NCBI GenBank assembly: GCA_030512335.1
Contig: JAULSU010000002.1
Location: 2,666,001-2,730,000 of the forward strand
From: Immersiella caudata
Lineage: Eukaryota; Ascomycota; Sordariomycetes; Sordariales; Lasiosphaeriaceae
DNA length: 64,000 bases
Direction of reading: 5' to 3'
The notes under the pieces are model-generated. The model was given only the letters and a program-made list of their open reading frames with translations, made no database searches and had not been told where the DNA came from. Position 1 is the stretch's first letter; each line of letters starts with the position of its first letter. Below, one piece after another: positions 1-10,467 of the stretch. The position numbers and the translations under genes are program-made.

Positions 1-138
1 ATTGTCGATTGCTGATCTCGTAGCAGACGGTAGCGGTAGGTCAGAAGCCTTGAACTTCCTCACGACAGGTTGGACCCCATTCGCAGCAGCGCCTGCTCCT
101 CCCGTTAGGGTTGCCGAGGTCTCAGCGACGGCAGCCAT
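1..138 (-). CDS. Shg1/BOD1-like COMPASS subunit, 5' end only
   Basis: An ATG (complement of 136-138) opens a frame that runs off the left edge of the window, giving 46 residues. The start is alanine- and glycine-rich and is followed by RKFKASDLPLPSATRSAIDN. That segment resembles the beginning of the Shg1/BOD1 domain, a component of the Set1/COMPASS histone H3K4 methyltransferase complex in which a KF-K-SDLPL-TRSAI-like stretch precedes the helical domain. The match rests on remembered family character over about 20 residues. The reading frame and start are clear, but the function is tentative because the domain body lies outside the window. Confidence 0.5.
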   Translation of the reverse strand, partial: MAAVAETSATLTGGAGAAANGVQPVVRKFKASDLPLPSATRSAIDN

Positions 139-755
139 GACCGCGATAGCAACTTTGGTGTTGAGAGGCAGGTCCGCTTTTTGCTCCGCCTTTCGTTAAA
201 CTTCCAATGGCGGAATAGGGAATAATACTCCACGGCGCTTCAAACCATCAGCGCATGTTCGACGTAAAAAAAACATTTGCGAATCGTGTTCAGATGTGTT
301 GTTTGCCCAGCACCGGAGGTTGAAATGCCAAAGTACCTAAGCACCAGAGGTACTCTCGCCCGCACGGCCCAATCCGCGACGGCTTTCCAGAATCGCGTTT
401 GCAAAAGATTCAAGTGGACTCGCGACCGACAAGGGTCCGATCCTTTGCAGGGCTCACCTCCCAAGCCCAAGTGGTCCGTGCACGCGACCGGGAAAATCGG
501 CCCAGTGGCTCCGAGCTGCGAGCTTCCACAGCAAGGCGACCCACTATTCACTGTCCGTTGCTTGATGACCTGCCATGCATGAGGACATTCAATTCAATCA
601 GCTACCTAGCCAGCCCTTCCTCAACCCCACGCCCACCCTCATTCTCTCGTTTCAGCGTCCACAAGGGAGGAGTTGAGGAGGCATTGACTCCGAAATTCTA
701 CAAGCACAAATCATCGACCTGCAATCCCGACCGAGCGACCCAGCCAGCAGCAAAC
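139..755. promoter_or_regulatory. Divergent intergenic region, Shg1-like / complex I subunit
   Basis: The 617 bp between two divergent start codons should hold both promoters and 5' leaders. I see no convincing coding exon or RNA gene. Short open frames on both strands here lack family character. Confidence 0.5.
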
Positions 756-1103
756 ATGGTAAACAGAATCCTCTTCTGGGCCGGCTTCGGTAGGTGACAA
801 CGTCCAATTGGAGCCCAATTGGCGTCTTCAAAGGCTATACCAATGGAATCTACAGATTGCTGATGCGTCTCAGGCGTCCTGACTCGCGCGTGGCAGCTGG
901 GCATCGAGATGCGGCCATTCCTCAACCGCAGGGATTTGCTGGGCTTCCCCCTCTTCGGAGCGGTCGGTGCGAGCTTCGGATACTGGCTCGAGGGCGTGGA
1001 TAAAAGACAGACAGCTGTTTTGGCGGAGCGGAAACAAATTTTGCTGGAGAAGAGGGCGAGGAGAGCGCAGCAGGAGGCTGAGGCTGAGGCAGTCGCCGCA
1101 TGA
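756..1103 (+). CDS. Small mitochondrial protein, probable complex I 14 kDa / NDUFC2-like subunit
   Basis: Exons 756-789 and 874-1103 give 87 residues. The 84-bp intron starts GTAGGT and ends TCTCAG, and it splits a glycine codon. The protein begins MVNRILFWAGFG and continues to WQLGIEMRPFLNRRDLLGFP. It then has a short hydrophobic glycine-rich segment (FGAVGASFGYWL) and ends in a basic, alanine/glutamate-rich helix. This is the pattern of the small fungal single-pass proteins annotated as NADH-ubiquinone oxidoreductase 14 kDa (B14.5b/NDUFC2-like) subunits of the inner-membrane arm of complex I. The 34-nt first exon makes the gene easy to miss. The gene model is strong; the complex I assignment is from family memory and less certain. 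Confidence 0.65.
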
Positions 1104-1363
1104 TGCAGACCAGAAAAGGATTCACGACACGGTGTTTGAGGGGCTTTTGACCTTGTTTGATATCGGAAGTCCTGGGCTAGCTATTACTGGCTGCTTCGTT
1201 GTACAAAGTTTGCCGTGGATCAAGGGACAGCTAGTTTTTTGCCACCACGCAAAAGGAACCAACTCCGCAAGGCGAGAGCTTCCGAGATTGATCCTTCCCT
1301 CTATTCGCGCCACGTCTACTTGAATGCCTGAGGAAATCTCAGCTTTCTAGCTCCTAAAGCTCC

Positions 1364-2797
1364 TTAGTTCAGAGCTGGGTCCTCCTGTTTTCTCAAAAGC
1401 GCCAAAATCGCTTGCGCTGGAGAGTTGCCCGAGCCTGTCTCGAACTCTGTGATGACTCCCGTGATGTAATGATCCCGAGTAGTGTCGTAAAGGAGGCGGA
1501 AAGACTCTGCTGAGTTCTGCTCGGGATCAATCTCATTGTACGTGAGTGCGTCGACCGAGACACGCTCGCGGTCAAAATTGATCGTCTCACAAAGAGCGAT
1601 GACCTTCTTGCTCGCGGCCGTAGCAGCTACAGCAATGTCGGCTGTTCCAGCTGCGGCGTGGAGAGAGCCATTGGCGAAAATGGCTTCAGCACCGAGAATT
1701 ACGTTTGTAGCTCGTTCGACATGGGTTTTCAGTCCCCCAAGATTGGGTGAGTAGAAGACTCTGATTCCTGCCTTGCGCAGTGTTGTGGCCATGACCTGAC
1801 CACCACGATCGTACGGGTCATCAATGATGGAGACGCTGAATGATCGACCATCCCCCCTTGCTCGGAGGAAGGTCTTCTCCACAAGTCTGTGGCTACCGTA
1901 TGTGAGGACCAAGTCACCATCCTGGATCTGCTTTGCTGCGTTTCTGGCGATAACGAATTCCGCCAGGGTGATGCGTTCATTGATGAACAGTTCGATCATC
2001 TCAAGAAGGCCTTCCTTCGCTTCATCTTCAGGGGTGTCGATGTCGAAGCTGTTGACCTTTGCCTTGAGGAGCCGGATAGCATTTCCCATGGAAAAGCACA
2101 TGGGTCTGCACTCTGTGAGATATTCGATCTGCGGATTCAAGGCGTGAGGCACGAAATGCCGCGACAAAGAATTCCCTTTTGGTGTCTCATAAGATTCGAT
2201 AACCTGCTTGTCGTGTGAGGTCAACGATGCCCCTCAAACTGTGACCGAGTTTGCACCCACCTTTCGGAAAGCCTTGAGTGTTGCCTCAAGCCTGGAGATA
2301 CTGTCCTTGATCGCAAAAGTGGACATCTGCTGGCCGATTGAGAGGACGGCAGGGTGCACATCTTTGTGGACCTGAGACAGCGGTATCCTCTTCGCCATGG
2401 GAAGATGGCTGAAACATTCCGGAATGCTGCTGCGAATGTCCTTCTCGACAATCAAGATCGAGGGTCGCCGCCCGCTCATAGAGGGCCTGTGTGTGAGCCC
2501 GACCTTGCCTGGTCCTTGGGGTCCCGACGTCTGCGCTCCATCTCTCCCCTTGCCTTTACCGCTCTTTGCGTCCGCGGCCTGCGATTGAGCTGCTGCTGCT
2601 ACAACCTCTTTATCTTCCTTCACTTTCGCTCTCCGCGCCGCCTTTTCTGCCTTTGCCTTTGCCTTGAGCTGCGCAGGTGTGAGCTGCGGGGTGTCGGCGG
2701 GCGCTGGCGCTGGCGCATTGGCATGAGCCACAACAGCTTGACCATCGGCTTGAGCTGTGAGAGCTACAGCTGGAGCTGACGTCCCCTCGGTCGCCAT
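1364..2797 (-). CDS. GCD2: Translation initiation factor eIF2B subunit delta
   Basis: Exons (reverse) 2797-2261 and 2203-1364 give 458 residues. eIF2B is the guanine nucleotide exchange factor that recharges eIF2 with GTP, and delta belongs to its regulatory alpha/beta/delta subcomplex. The N-terminal third is alanine/lysine-rich and low-complexity, as in other delta subunits. From about residue 110 the conserved eIF2B alpha/beta/delta fold appears (ECFSHLPMAKRIPL, the VIESYETP region, CRPMCFSMGNAIRLLK, LTYGSHRLVEKTF, SIIDDP, and ANGSLHAAAGTADIAVAA near the C-terminus). The 57-bp intron ends in AAGCAG, so either of two AG acceptors three bases apart may be used, which adds or omits one glutamine. 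The gene lies on the same strand as mitochondrial IF3, its upstream neighbour. Confidence 0.93.
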
Positions 2798-3338
2798 TGC
2801 CAGAGGCAGCGCTGGGGTGATGAGGGGCTTGGTTGAATGATCAATTGTCTCTAGAGGAAAATTTCGTCAAGGTTATGCGCAGATTGCGGGTATTTTCTGA
2901 TTGGCTGGTGTTCAAACTAGCAGTAGCACACTTGATGAGACGGAAAGTCGGTGCGGAGTGTACTGTGAACCAAAGGGATTTTTCTTTGAACATGAGATCT
3001 GAGTCACTCTGGGAAAGCGCGGTTGTGAATCGCGATGATTGAACCCCGCGCCCCACTTCCCCCAGCCTGAGGCGCTCGGTTACGACCCCTGTCAATTGGC
3101 TGAGAAGGCTGAACTCTGAACCTTGATTGAATAGGCAGGTTGCTTGTGCCCAAATGAAGAGGAACCATCTGATGTTGAGGGTTGATGATACCCAAGGTAG
3201 CAGATTGAATTTCAAGTTGGGCATCTGAAGGAAGAAGGAATTATTTCCTGCGAGGATCCCAGACACTATCGAAAGCCCGCCAGTCGCCAACGTGTGTTCA
3301 TACATTATTTACAATGGGATATACAGTACACCTACATT
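2798..3338. other. Intergenic, eIF2B delta promoter and IF3 3' flank
   Basis: These 541 bp separate the eIF2B delta start from the IF3 stop on the same strand. A vaguely tRNA-like stretch at about 3035-3105 on the minus strand does not fold into paired arms (see rejected items). Nothing else is recognisable. Confidence 0.4.
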
Positions 3339-4214
3339 TCAAGCTGCGCCTGCTGATGCTGCTGGCGTCCCCTGCTCCTCCTCCTCCTTTCTCTCTTGCT
3401 CCACCTTCTTCCCTTGATAACTCAACCTGATCTGCTTCCCCAAAATACCCTCCATACTCTTCGTCTGCTTCACTTCCGGCATGCTCTTGACCAAGTCCTG
3501 CACACTCTGCAGCACCGCCTTCGCCTCTTCCTCCGTGGCCTGTTTCTTGCCCTTCTTGAACTTTCTCATCAACCTAACCTCGACAAAATATCCCTTCTCC
3601 AAGAAGGTCCGAAGTTGCTTCAGTCCTCGCCCCAGATCGTTCGGAGCAATCGCCCAGTTCAACTCGAGCTCCTTCATCTTGCTCTTTCCAACACCTTCTT
3701 TCTCCCTAGCCTGCTGGGTTGCAAGTTCTACCTTACGATCAACGATGCGACAGATCGGGTACGGCAGGCTGGACCGGCCCTTCATTTTTGCAGGGTCCAT
3801 TACCATGACAAGGCTCTTCTCCTTCGGATCAAGCTGTCCTAGAATATCCCATGGCCGTTGCGGCGCAGTGAGCTTGCCGGTTTCCTCGTCGCGGACCAAT
3901 ACGAAGGGCGCCGTAATTTGTTCATCTCGGAGTGGGCCATCGTTTTTTGGAGGCTCTGCAGCGAGCCTGGGGCCGTATGTTTTGGTGCCCGCCGCCGTCC
4001 GATCGGGCCCGTATCGTTTTATATCTGGGTCGACGTAGTCGGGTTTGTATTTCTTCTTCGTGGAGAACGAGCGTCGCGGTTGGGAGGATGAGAGCGAGGG
4101 AATAAGGACGCGGTGTAATGCAACCTGAACCGGGAAGTCCGTGTCAAATGCACCGTTAATGAACACCCTTCGTAGGGCAGCCCCCGAATTGAATATGCAG
4201 CCTGAGCCCCTCAT
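3339..4214 (-). CDS. Mitochondrial translation initiation factor IF-3
   Basis: A single exon encodes 291 residues from the ATG at 4214. The frame stays open upstream to another start at 4418, but the 4214 start gives a presequence-like N-terminus: MRGSGCIFNSGAALRRVF, then a stretch without acidic bias ending in RRSFSTKKK. The body has the IF3 N-domain (RDEQITAPFVLVRDEETGKL, then WDILGQLDPKEKSLVMV) and the C-domain (KELELNWAIAPNDLGRGLKQ, a flexible FLEKGYFVEVRL strand and basic KFKKGKK). IF3 binds the mitoribosomal small subunit and keeps subunits apart for initiation. The C-terminal tail is glutamate-, lysine- and alanine-rich. It is divergent from IMP1, with start codons about 260 bp apart. 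Confidence 0.9.
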   Translation of the reverse strand: MRGSGCIFNSGAALRRVFINGAFDTDFPVQVALHRVLIPSLSSSQPRRSFSTKKKYKPDYVDPDIKRYGPDRTAAGTKTYGPRLAAEPPKNDGPLRDEQITAPFVLVRDEETGKLTAPQRPWDILGQLDPKEKSLVMVMDPAKMKGRSSLPYPICRIVDRKVELATQQAREKEGVGKSKMKELELNWAIAPNDLGRGLKQLRTFLEKGYFVEVRLMRKFKKGKKQATEEEAKAVLQSVQDLVKSMPEVKQTKSMEGILGKQIRLSYQGKKVEQERKEEEEQGTPAASAGAA

Positions 4215-4473
4215 TGTCGTCTGGCGCTCGATGGAGGCACCAGGCAAACAATGTCGAGAGAGCGACTTCGAGCGTTGCCAACTTTTTTTTCCAACACGAA
4301 GCTCATGGCTTGGAAAATGCGCTAAAGGCAGGAGCGGCGCTTCGGAGAATTTTACACCAATAAACATCCTGGTCCCTAGGTCCCACCCAAGACAGCTTTC
4401 GGTACAGTGAGACAACAACTCGAAGCCATCCGTTCACTGAATGTTGCCATCCAAGAATGCATATATAATCCCA
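4215..4473. promoter_or_regulatory. Short divergent promoter, IF3 / IMP1
   Basis: About 259 bp separate the chosen start codons of two divergent mitochondrial genes. The region includes a pyrimidine run near 4283 and a TATA-like ATATATAA at about 4461-4468, directly before the preferred IMP1 start. Shared control is an inference from position. Confidence 0.5.
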
Positions 4474-5026
4474 ATGCCCTCTTTTCTCGGCGGCCTCCTT
4501 GGCCCTCCGCTCCGCTCAGCCATATTTGCAGGTAAATTCCTCGCCTTCACACATCTTTTCCTCGAGTATGGCTACTCAACGGCACCTGCCCACGGGCCCT
4601 CAATGCTGCCAACCTTTGAGGTGCTAGGCGAGTGGCTGCTCGTGTCCAGACGGTACAGTTTTGGTCGCGGCGTGGAGATCGGCGATCTTATAGCGTACAA
4701 TATTCCTGTCAACGATGGGGTTGGCGTGAAGCGTCTCCTCGGCCTACCTGGCGACTATGTCTTGGTAGACACTCCTGGGAATAGCGATAACGCCATGATC
4801 CAGGTAAATACTGAGCTGCTACATGTAGTGGTCCTGTCAGCTCACCTACGGCCAGGTGCCGCAAGGCCATTGTTGGATTGTGGGGGACAACCTGCCTGCA
4901 TCTCGAGACTCGAGGATATTCGGCCCAGTGCCTTTGGCTCTGATCCGGGGAAAGGTCATCGGGAGGATCAAGCCTTTCCGCTTCCAGTGGATTGAGAACC
5001 CGCTGAAGAGGGTTGAGGGCCCCTGA
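4474..5026 (+). CDS. IMP1: Mitochondrial inner membrane protease subunit 1 (signal peptidase I family)
   Basis: Exons 4474-4803 and 4856-5026 give 166 residues. The protein is a membrane-anchored serine/lysine protease that faces the intermembrane space and removes bipartite sorting signals. An N-terminal hydrophobic segment (about residues 15-33) leads to GPSMLPTFE with catalytic Ser43. Next comes GVKRLLGLPGD with general-base Lys87, and then the family box GDNLPASRDSR in exon 2. An upstream in-frame ATG at 4441 would add 11 residues, but the 4474 start matches usual family length better. The 52-bp intron has an alternative in-frame acceptor after 4840. Using it would leave only a 37-bp intron and add five residues, so the acceptor at 4855, preceded by a CTCAC branch-like site, is preferred. 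Confidence 0.92.
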
Positions 5027-5522
5027 CAGTGTAATCAATAACGCGTATGGAATAATTGCTGAACTTCGAGTCATGTCAGATGGTAAGTTTGTCTCAAGAA
5101 TTGCAGATATCTCTGAATTGTCTCTAATTACATTTTGTAGGACAAGCCAGGCCCATGGGAAAGGCTGGAGTCGTCAGAGTAAGATAACAAGGGCAGGTAA
5201 AGGGTAGTTTCGGAATGTAGTAGCGTCTTAGGGGTTCGAAATCCCCCAAAGTGATCCCAGCGAATTTTCGTTCATGGTACAAAGGAAATCCGTTAGCCCA
5301 CGGCGGCGAGGCCAAAACAAAGTCCTTCTTAATGCAGCGAGTCCTTCACCCTCAAAATACAGATCCCGGGGGCCCCGCGCCGTCCGTTCCTATATAGTAT
5401 CAATACTAACTCCACCAACTCCACGCCAGTACTATGCGGAATGATAAGCCAGGAAGACGACCAAAAAAGGGAAGTTACAGGGGGGAGAGACCATGCAACC
5501 TTGCTGTTGCTTGAAGTCAATT
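5027..5522. other. Tail-to-tail intergenic region, IMP1 / VAC8
   Basis: These 496 bp between two convergent stop codons should contain both 3' UTRs and polyadenylation sites. No gene-like feature is recognised. Confidence 0.4.
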
Positions 5523-7602
5523 TTAGCCTTCAATATGGCTCTTAGCAATACCTTGGCCTAGCAACTCCAGGCAGCGCTGGGCAAGGTTGACGACTTCTCC
5601 CTCGTCGTCATCCTCAAGCTCATTATCCGACTCGACTTGGCGATTTGCGATTTGCTTGATCATTTCGACAATATCATCCGACTTGCCGATAAGCCCGATG
5701 AGCTTCTTATCCTCAGATTCGAGCAGTTGCAGCAAGGTCCAAATTCCAATGTGCTGGAAGGTGGCATCTCCACTCTCTAGGAACCTGCTGAGGTAGCCGT
5801 GGATACCGTCACTAGGCTCCGTCCAGTTGTGGATGAAGATGCTATAATCGCCGACTGTAACTTATGTCAGCACAAGTGCTGGCCAGACACCAAAAACCAA
5901 CATACCTTTTGATGAAAGGTTCCCGAGGGCAGCAGCGCTGTTTCCTTGGACCTCAATGCTCGGCGACTTGGTCAGGGGGATCAAGACCTCGAATACCCCA
6001 AGTTCGAGCAGGTGGGCTTTGAGCTCGTCGCTCAAGGCGAGTACGGCAATGGCTGCCGTCATCTCAGATTGCACTTCCACAGGGACATCAAGCACAAGTT
6101 GCTTGCATTTCTGTACGGCTCCAGCTTCGAGAACCAATGACTTATTACGGTCTGAACTTGCTGCAAGGTTCCTCAGAGTCGAAATAGCGTGGCACTGAAT
6201 CTCCTCGTTATCGGTTGACCCTAAGAGGTCAACAAGAGGCTTCAAAAACCCTGCTTCGATGATTGGAGACTCGTTCATGGGGTGGATCGAAATATTTCGG
6301 ATGCAGGCGACGGCGGAGAGGATGAGCGGTAAGTAGGAAGACTGGAGAAGACGGAGAAGGGGACCGAGTCCATTGGCCCGGACGATTTCCAGTTGGTACT
6401 TTTCGTCAGACGCGAGATTTCGGAGAGCGAGTGCGGCTTGACACTGAACCTTTGGTGAGGATGAGTCCATGAGGTTGACGAGAGACTGGACAAGTCGGGG
6501 CTCGGTCTGGGCCAGCTTCCGCCTGTTGTTAGCGTCCACAGCGATGTTACTGAGTGCCGTTGTGCAGTAATACTGCACGTCGACATCCGCGGAAGAAAGG
6601 AGCTGAACGAGAACCGGGATGGCTCCAGCATTGACAAGTTGCTGGCGGTTCTCATCTGCATGAAAGTCAGCCGATGTGCCGTCCATCAAGAAGAATGCCC
6701 ATACCTGAGTGTGTCATATTTAGCAACGCTCCTGTGGCGTTTCGCTGAACCCTCATGTCTTTTGATTTGGCCAGGCGCGTGAGGGGGCCCAGGGCTCCAG
6801 ACCTTGCGATCTTGGCTTTGTTATCTTCCTGTGTCGCCAGGTTCGTGATACAGCCAACGGCGTTGCATTGAACCTCAACGTTCGGCGACATCATTTGCCG
6901 AATGAGCGGAGCAAGACCACCAAGCTGCACAATGAGGACCTTGTTGTCCGCTAGAACACAATGTCAGTGCCGTCCCGCCAACAACTGTCTATCAGGTATC
7001 GTACTATTGACTGCGAGGTTACCAAGAGCGGCACTAGCGGCCCTTTGCACCTCGATATCTGGATTCTGGAGAAGGAAGAGGATGGGGTCAAGAGTGTCGC
7101 GGTCGACGGCCCGTACATCTGGCAGACCGACGTTAGCAATCCATCCATCTCATAACCAAGGAAGCGAAGTGGGCGTTTTGGTGGCGACAAGTCGCAGCTG
7201 CCGATGACTTCCTTTGCTGTCTCTAGGCACAGCATCGAGAGGGATTGAGTGCCTACCTCGTTCGGTGATTTCGGCAAAAGTCAAGCTGGCGCTCCTCTGT
7301 AGGTCGATGTTCTCGGAGTAGACGAGTGTGCTTAGGGCCCGTAGCGGCTCGCCTGAAAAGAAATCTGTCTCTCCGCGCTGTTCCAATGTTAACCTCGGCG
7401 ATAGGATGCGTGAAAGGCGGCGGTGCTGACGTTTTCGAGGTACTGCAGGAGGTCTGCGACAGCCTCCCGCTCGCTCTCGGCAAGAACGTTTTCATACAAT
7501 CCATCGCGGGATTTCCCTAAACCGCCGTCAGCGAAAAAGAACTCGTAGAAATGGCGAAAAGACCCATATACCTCCGCAGCATGCGGAGCTGCATGCACCC
7601 AT
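5523..7602 (-). CDS. VAC8: Vacuolar armadillo-repeat protein Vac8
   Basis: Seven exons (reverse): 7602-7572, 7516-7431, 7377-7257, 7118-7005, 6950-6705, 6655-5906, 5854-5523. They give 559 residues, the usual Vac8 length. The N-terminus MGACSSACCGG has Gly2 for myristoylation and Cys4, Cys8 and Cys9 for palmitoylation, which anchor Vac8 to the vacuole membrane. It acts there in vacuole inheritance, fusion, the nucleus-vacuole junction and autophagy. The rest is an array of about eleven to twelve armadillo repeats. Recognisable blocks include EREAVADLLQYLEN, LRALSTLVYSENIDLQRSAS, VEVQCNAVGCITNLA, RNATGALLNMTHSDENR, VDVQYYCTTALSNIAVDA and IEVQGNSAAALGNLSSK. The C-terminal tail is acidic (ESDNELEDDDEGE). 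Introns are 49-138 bp. The upstream neighbour SNF4 is divergent. Confidence 0.96.
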
Positions 7603-9002
7603 GGCAGCGACGGGGAGTCCGATCTCCCAACGTCGAGGACGGGTTGGGCGTGGCTTCGAGCCCTGAATCGGCGGTTCGAGTCAACACGAGCTTTCGCCGA
7701 CAGCACGGAGAGGTCCAGGATCGTCGGAGCAATAGTGCAGAATCAAAGATACATTCTCGAATAGAAGCCACCCTAGAGTTGCAGCCAATAACCGACACGG
7801 ACGTCGTCAAACAAGCGTTGTCAAGGCCGATGGACGAGATGGGTTGTTTTGGGCGAGCTGGATCGCACGACCAAAGCACATGAAGCGAGGACGCCAGTCC
7901 AGAATCGAAGCTGCCTCTTGCTGTGGGCAGAAGCGCTTGGCGGGACCGTGCGTTCCTGGAGCCTGCGTGGAGCTGTGCAAGCAGGGGTCTGTTGGTACCT
8001 CCTACCTCACCACCTCCATCAACGACAGTGCACATGAGCTGGTCGCCTGCTCCCTGACGACTGATGCTGAGGCTGAACTCTGCATTCCTCTCTTGAACAA
8101 GAGGTAAGGTAGACTTCGAACTGGCGACCCGCATAGGCTGGTATATGTGATTTGTGGGGCTGGTTGCGTTGTAGTTGATTTCCACCTCATGCTCAAATGC
8201 CTATAAGCTTGCCAACACCAAGAAGCCCCACGCGGACGTGCAGTGAAGACGGCTTTCAGTACAAAGGCAGAGGCGAGCACCCAATACGAGCCAAACCTTG
8301 CAGAGGCACCCTGGGCACTATTCGCCCCTTAGCTGCAGCGCCATATGGGCCACGTCCCATGCGGGATGGTGAAGCAGGAGTCTCCAGGCGCCCAAAGGTC
8401 TTTGCAGTTGGGTGATTCCGTGACCCAATTCGTGGCACAGGGAATTGTGGCTCTTCTCTTAAACTTTGTTTGAGTCTCAATCAAGACTCGCCTTGCAGAA
8501 TGAAAATGTCTGTGTGACCACCTGCTTGAGTCTAACGCAGCTCTGCGTCACCCTCTGAAGGTCTGTTGACGTGCCGGCACAGGCTCTGCCTGTCTGCTGG
8601 TTCGTGTACCACACTCATCCCCCTGGGACGCTCCTGTCCGACAACCACCACCATGGATAAAATACGATGCAGACTCCTGAAAAGCTCTCTCCTAGATGCA
8701 TGGTCAACCGCAAAGCTACGCATCCCTCGTTGAACGGGATGTTGTCGAGTTATGATCCCAGAGGCGGTTGGCGTTCGTCGTAGACCGATAAGGTTTCCCT
8801 AATCCGCAGCGGGTGATAGGCCGTTACGATGTTCCGAGCTGCCTTGACGTTCCTTTTTCCTCGTTCCCTAGCCCCAGCTCCGACCAGCGGAGGACCACCA
8901 CCCAAACAGCTGTTCGTTGGCGCCAGACACTGGACCTGGGATCGCTTGCTAAACCGCCTGCGCTTTACAGGAAGCGTATCCGATGCGTTTTCCCCCACGA
9001 TA
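7603..9002. promoter_or_regulatory. Divergent intergenic region, VAC8 / SNF4
   Basis: This 1.4 kb holds both promoters. The frame open from 8829 to the SNF4 start at 9003 is treated as leader or alternative N-terminus (see findings). No other gene is supported. Confidence 0.45.
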
Positions 9003-10467
9003 ATGGACGACGCTCGCGACGCTCGTGCTCCTGAAAAGGCGACTCCCAGCGCCAGCTCTGCCGCCTCGCCTACCGGCACTACCTCGCCAGCAATTGGCGG
9101 CAGCGATGCCCAGGGACCAGTGCCGCTGCCGCGACTCGGTCACGAGCTGCCCTTCGTCGCCCCCTCCTCGTACCTCCGCCCGGCCACCCGCGCAATGGCC
9201 GACAAGACACCAAGTCCGCTGGACAAGGAGCAGATGCAGGGTCTGGTGAGCGAAGCCCAGTTCCTCCGAGACACCAGGCGCGCTCAAGGGTCGCCGTCCG
9301 CCCCGCCGCAAGCTGCAATGCGGGGTTCCGGGCCGGCCTGCACCCCAGACGCGACAACTTCTGACACGATGCTAACGCGTTGCCCGCTCACAGAGAGGCA
9401 TCCGGGAATTTCTCAAAGTTCGCACAAGCTACGACGTGCTGCCTCTGTCCTTCCGTCTCGTCGTTTTGGACAACGACCTGCTCATTAAGAAGAGCCTGAA
9501 CATCCTGATCCAAAACGGTACGGGGACACAACCTCCTACCCTGGGCTAACTAAGCTTGCTCGACGTTGCGCAGAGCTGACCGACACCAGGCATTGTTTCG
9601 GCGCCCCTGTGGGACTCGCGCAACTCGGCCTTCGCTGGCCTGCTGACAAGCACCGACTATATAAACGTGATCCAGTACTATTGCCAATTTCCCGACCAGC
9701 TTAATCAGGTTGACCAGTTTCGCCTATGCAATCTCAGAGGTGGGTAGCAAAGCGTCCTGCTTGAAAGAGTCTGGTGGCTGAAGCGCGAGTGCGCGTGTGC
9801 TACAGATATCGAGAAGGCCATCGGGGTCGTTCCTCTCGAGACGGTATCGGTCCACCCAATGCGTCCGCTGTATGAGGCATGCAGGCGGATGCTGAAGACG
9901 AGGGCCCGGAGGATTCCGCTTGTCGATACGGACGATGAGACAGGCCGAGAGACGGTGGTCAGTGTGATAACGCAGTACCGCATCCTCAAGTTCATCGCGG
10001 TCAACAATGAGCAGCACACAATGCTTCTCAAGAAGCCAGTGGGGGAGTTGGGCCTGGGGACCTATACCAACCTGGCGACAGCGACGATGAGCAGTAGCGT
10101 CCTCGACGTCATCCACCTCATGGTGAAGCACAACATATCGGCTGTGCCCATCGTTGACCAGGAATACAAACTGCTCAACGTGTTCGAGGCGGTGGACGTC
10201 ATCCCCTGCATCAAGGGCGGGGCCTACGACGAGCTATCAGCGACAGTTGGTGAGGCCATATCACGACGCGCAGAAGACTTCGCAGGAATCTACACCTGCG
10301 GTGAGGACGATCGTCTGGACTCGATCTTCGATACGATTCGGAAGTCCCGTGTTCACCGACTGATCGTCATCGACGACGACAGCCGGCTCAAAGGCATCAT
10401 TTCGCTCTCAGACGTTCTGAAATATGTGCTGCTACATGGAGAGGAGGACGACAGCATTCGAGGTTAA
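9003..10467 (+). CDS. SNF4: AMPK/SNF1 complex gamma subunit
   Basis: Exons 9003-9245, 9394-9517, 9590-9739 and 9806-10467 give 392 residues. Snf4 is the regulatory gamma subunit of the Snf1 kinase that signals glucose limitation. A disordered Ser/Ala/Pro-rich N-terminus of about 80 residues precedes four CBS repeats. Markers are FLKVRTSYDVLPLSFRLVVL, NGIVSAPLWDSRNSAFAG, STDYINVIQYYC, LYEACRRMLKTRARRIPLVD, VITQYRILKFIAVN, VKHNISAVPIVDQE, NVFEAVDVIPCIKGGAYD and RKSRVHRLIVIDDDSRLKG, ending in SDVLKYVLLHGE. The basic HRL/RIP residues of the nucleotide sites are present. The start at 9003 is the second in-frame ATG; an earlier one at 8829 would add 58 residues. Confidence 0.95.

Noticed and set aside
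3035..3105. tRNA-like stretch on the minus strand (GGGGTTCAATC and a D-arm-like GTCGTAACCGAGCG)
   Set aside because: The T arm does not pair and no acceptor stem can be drawn. At most it is a decayed relic.
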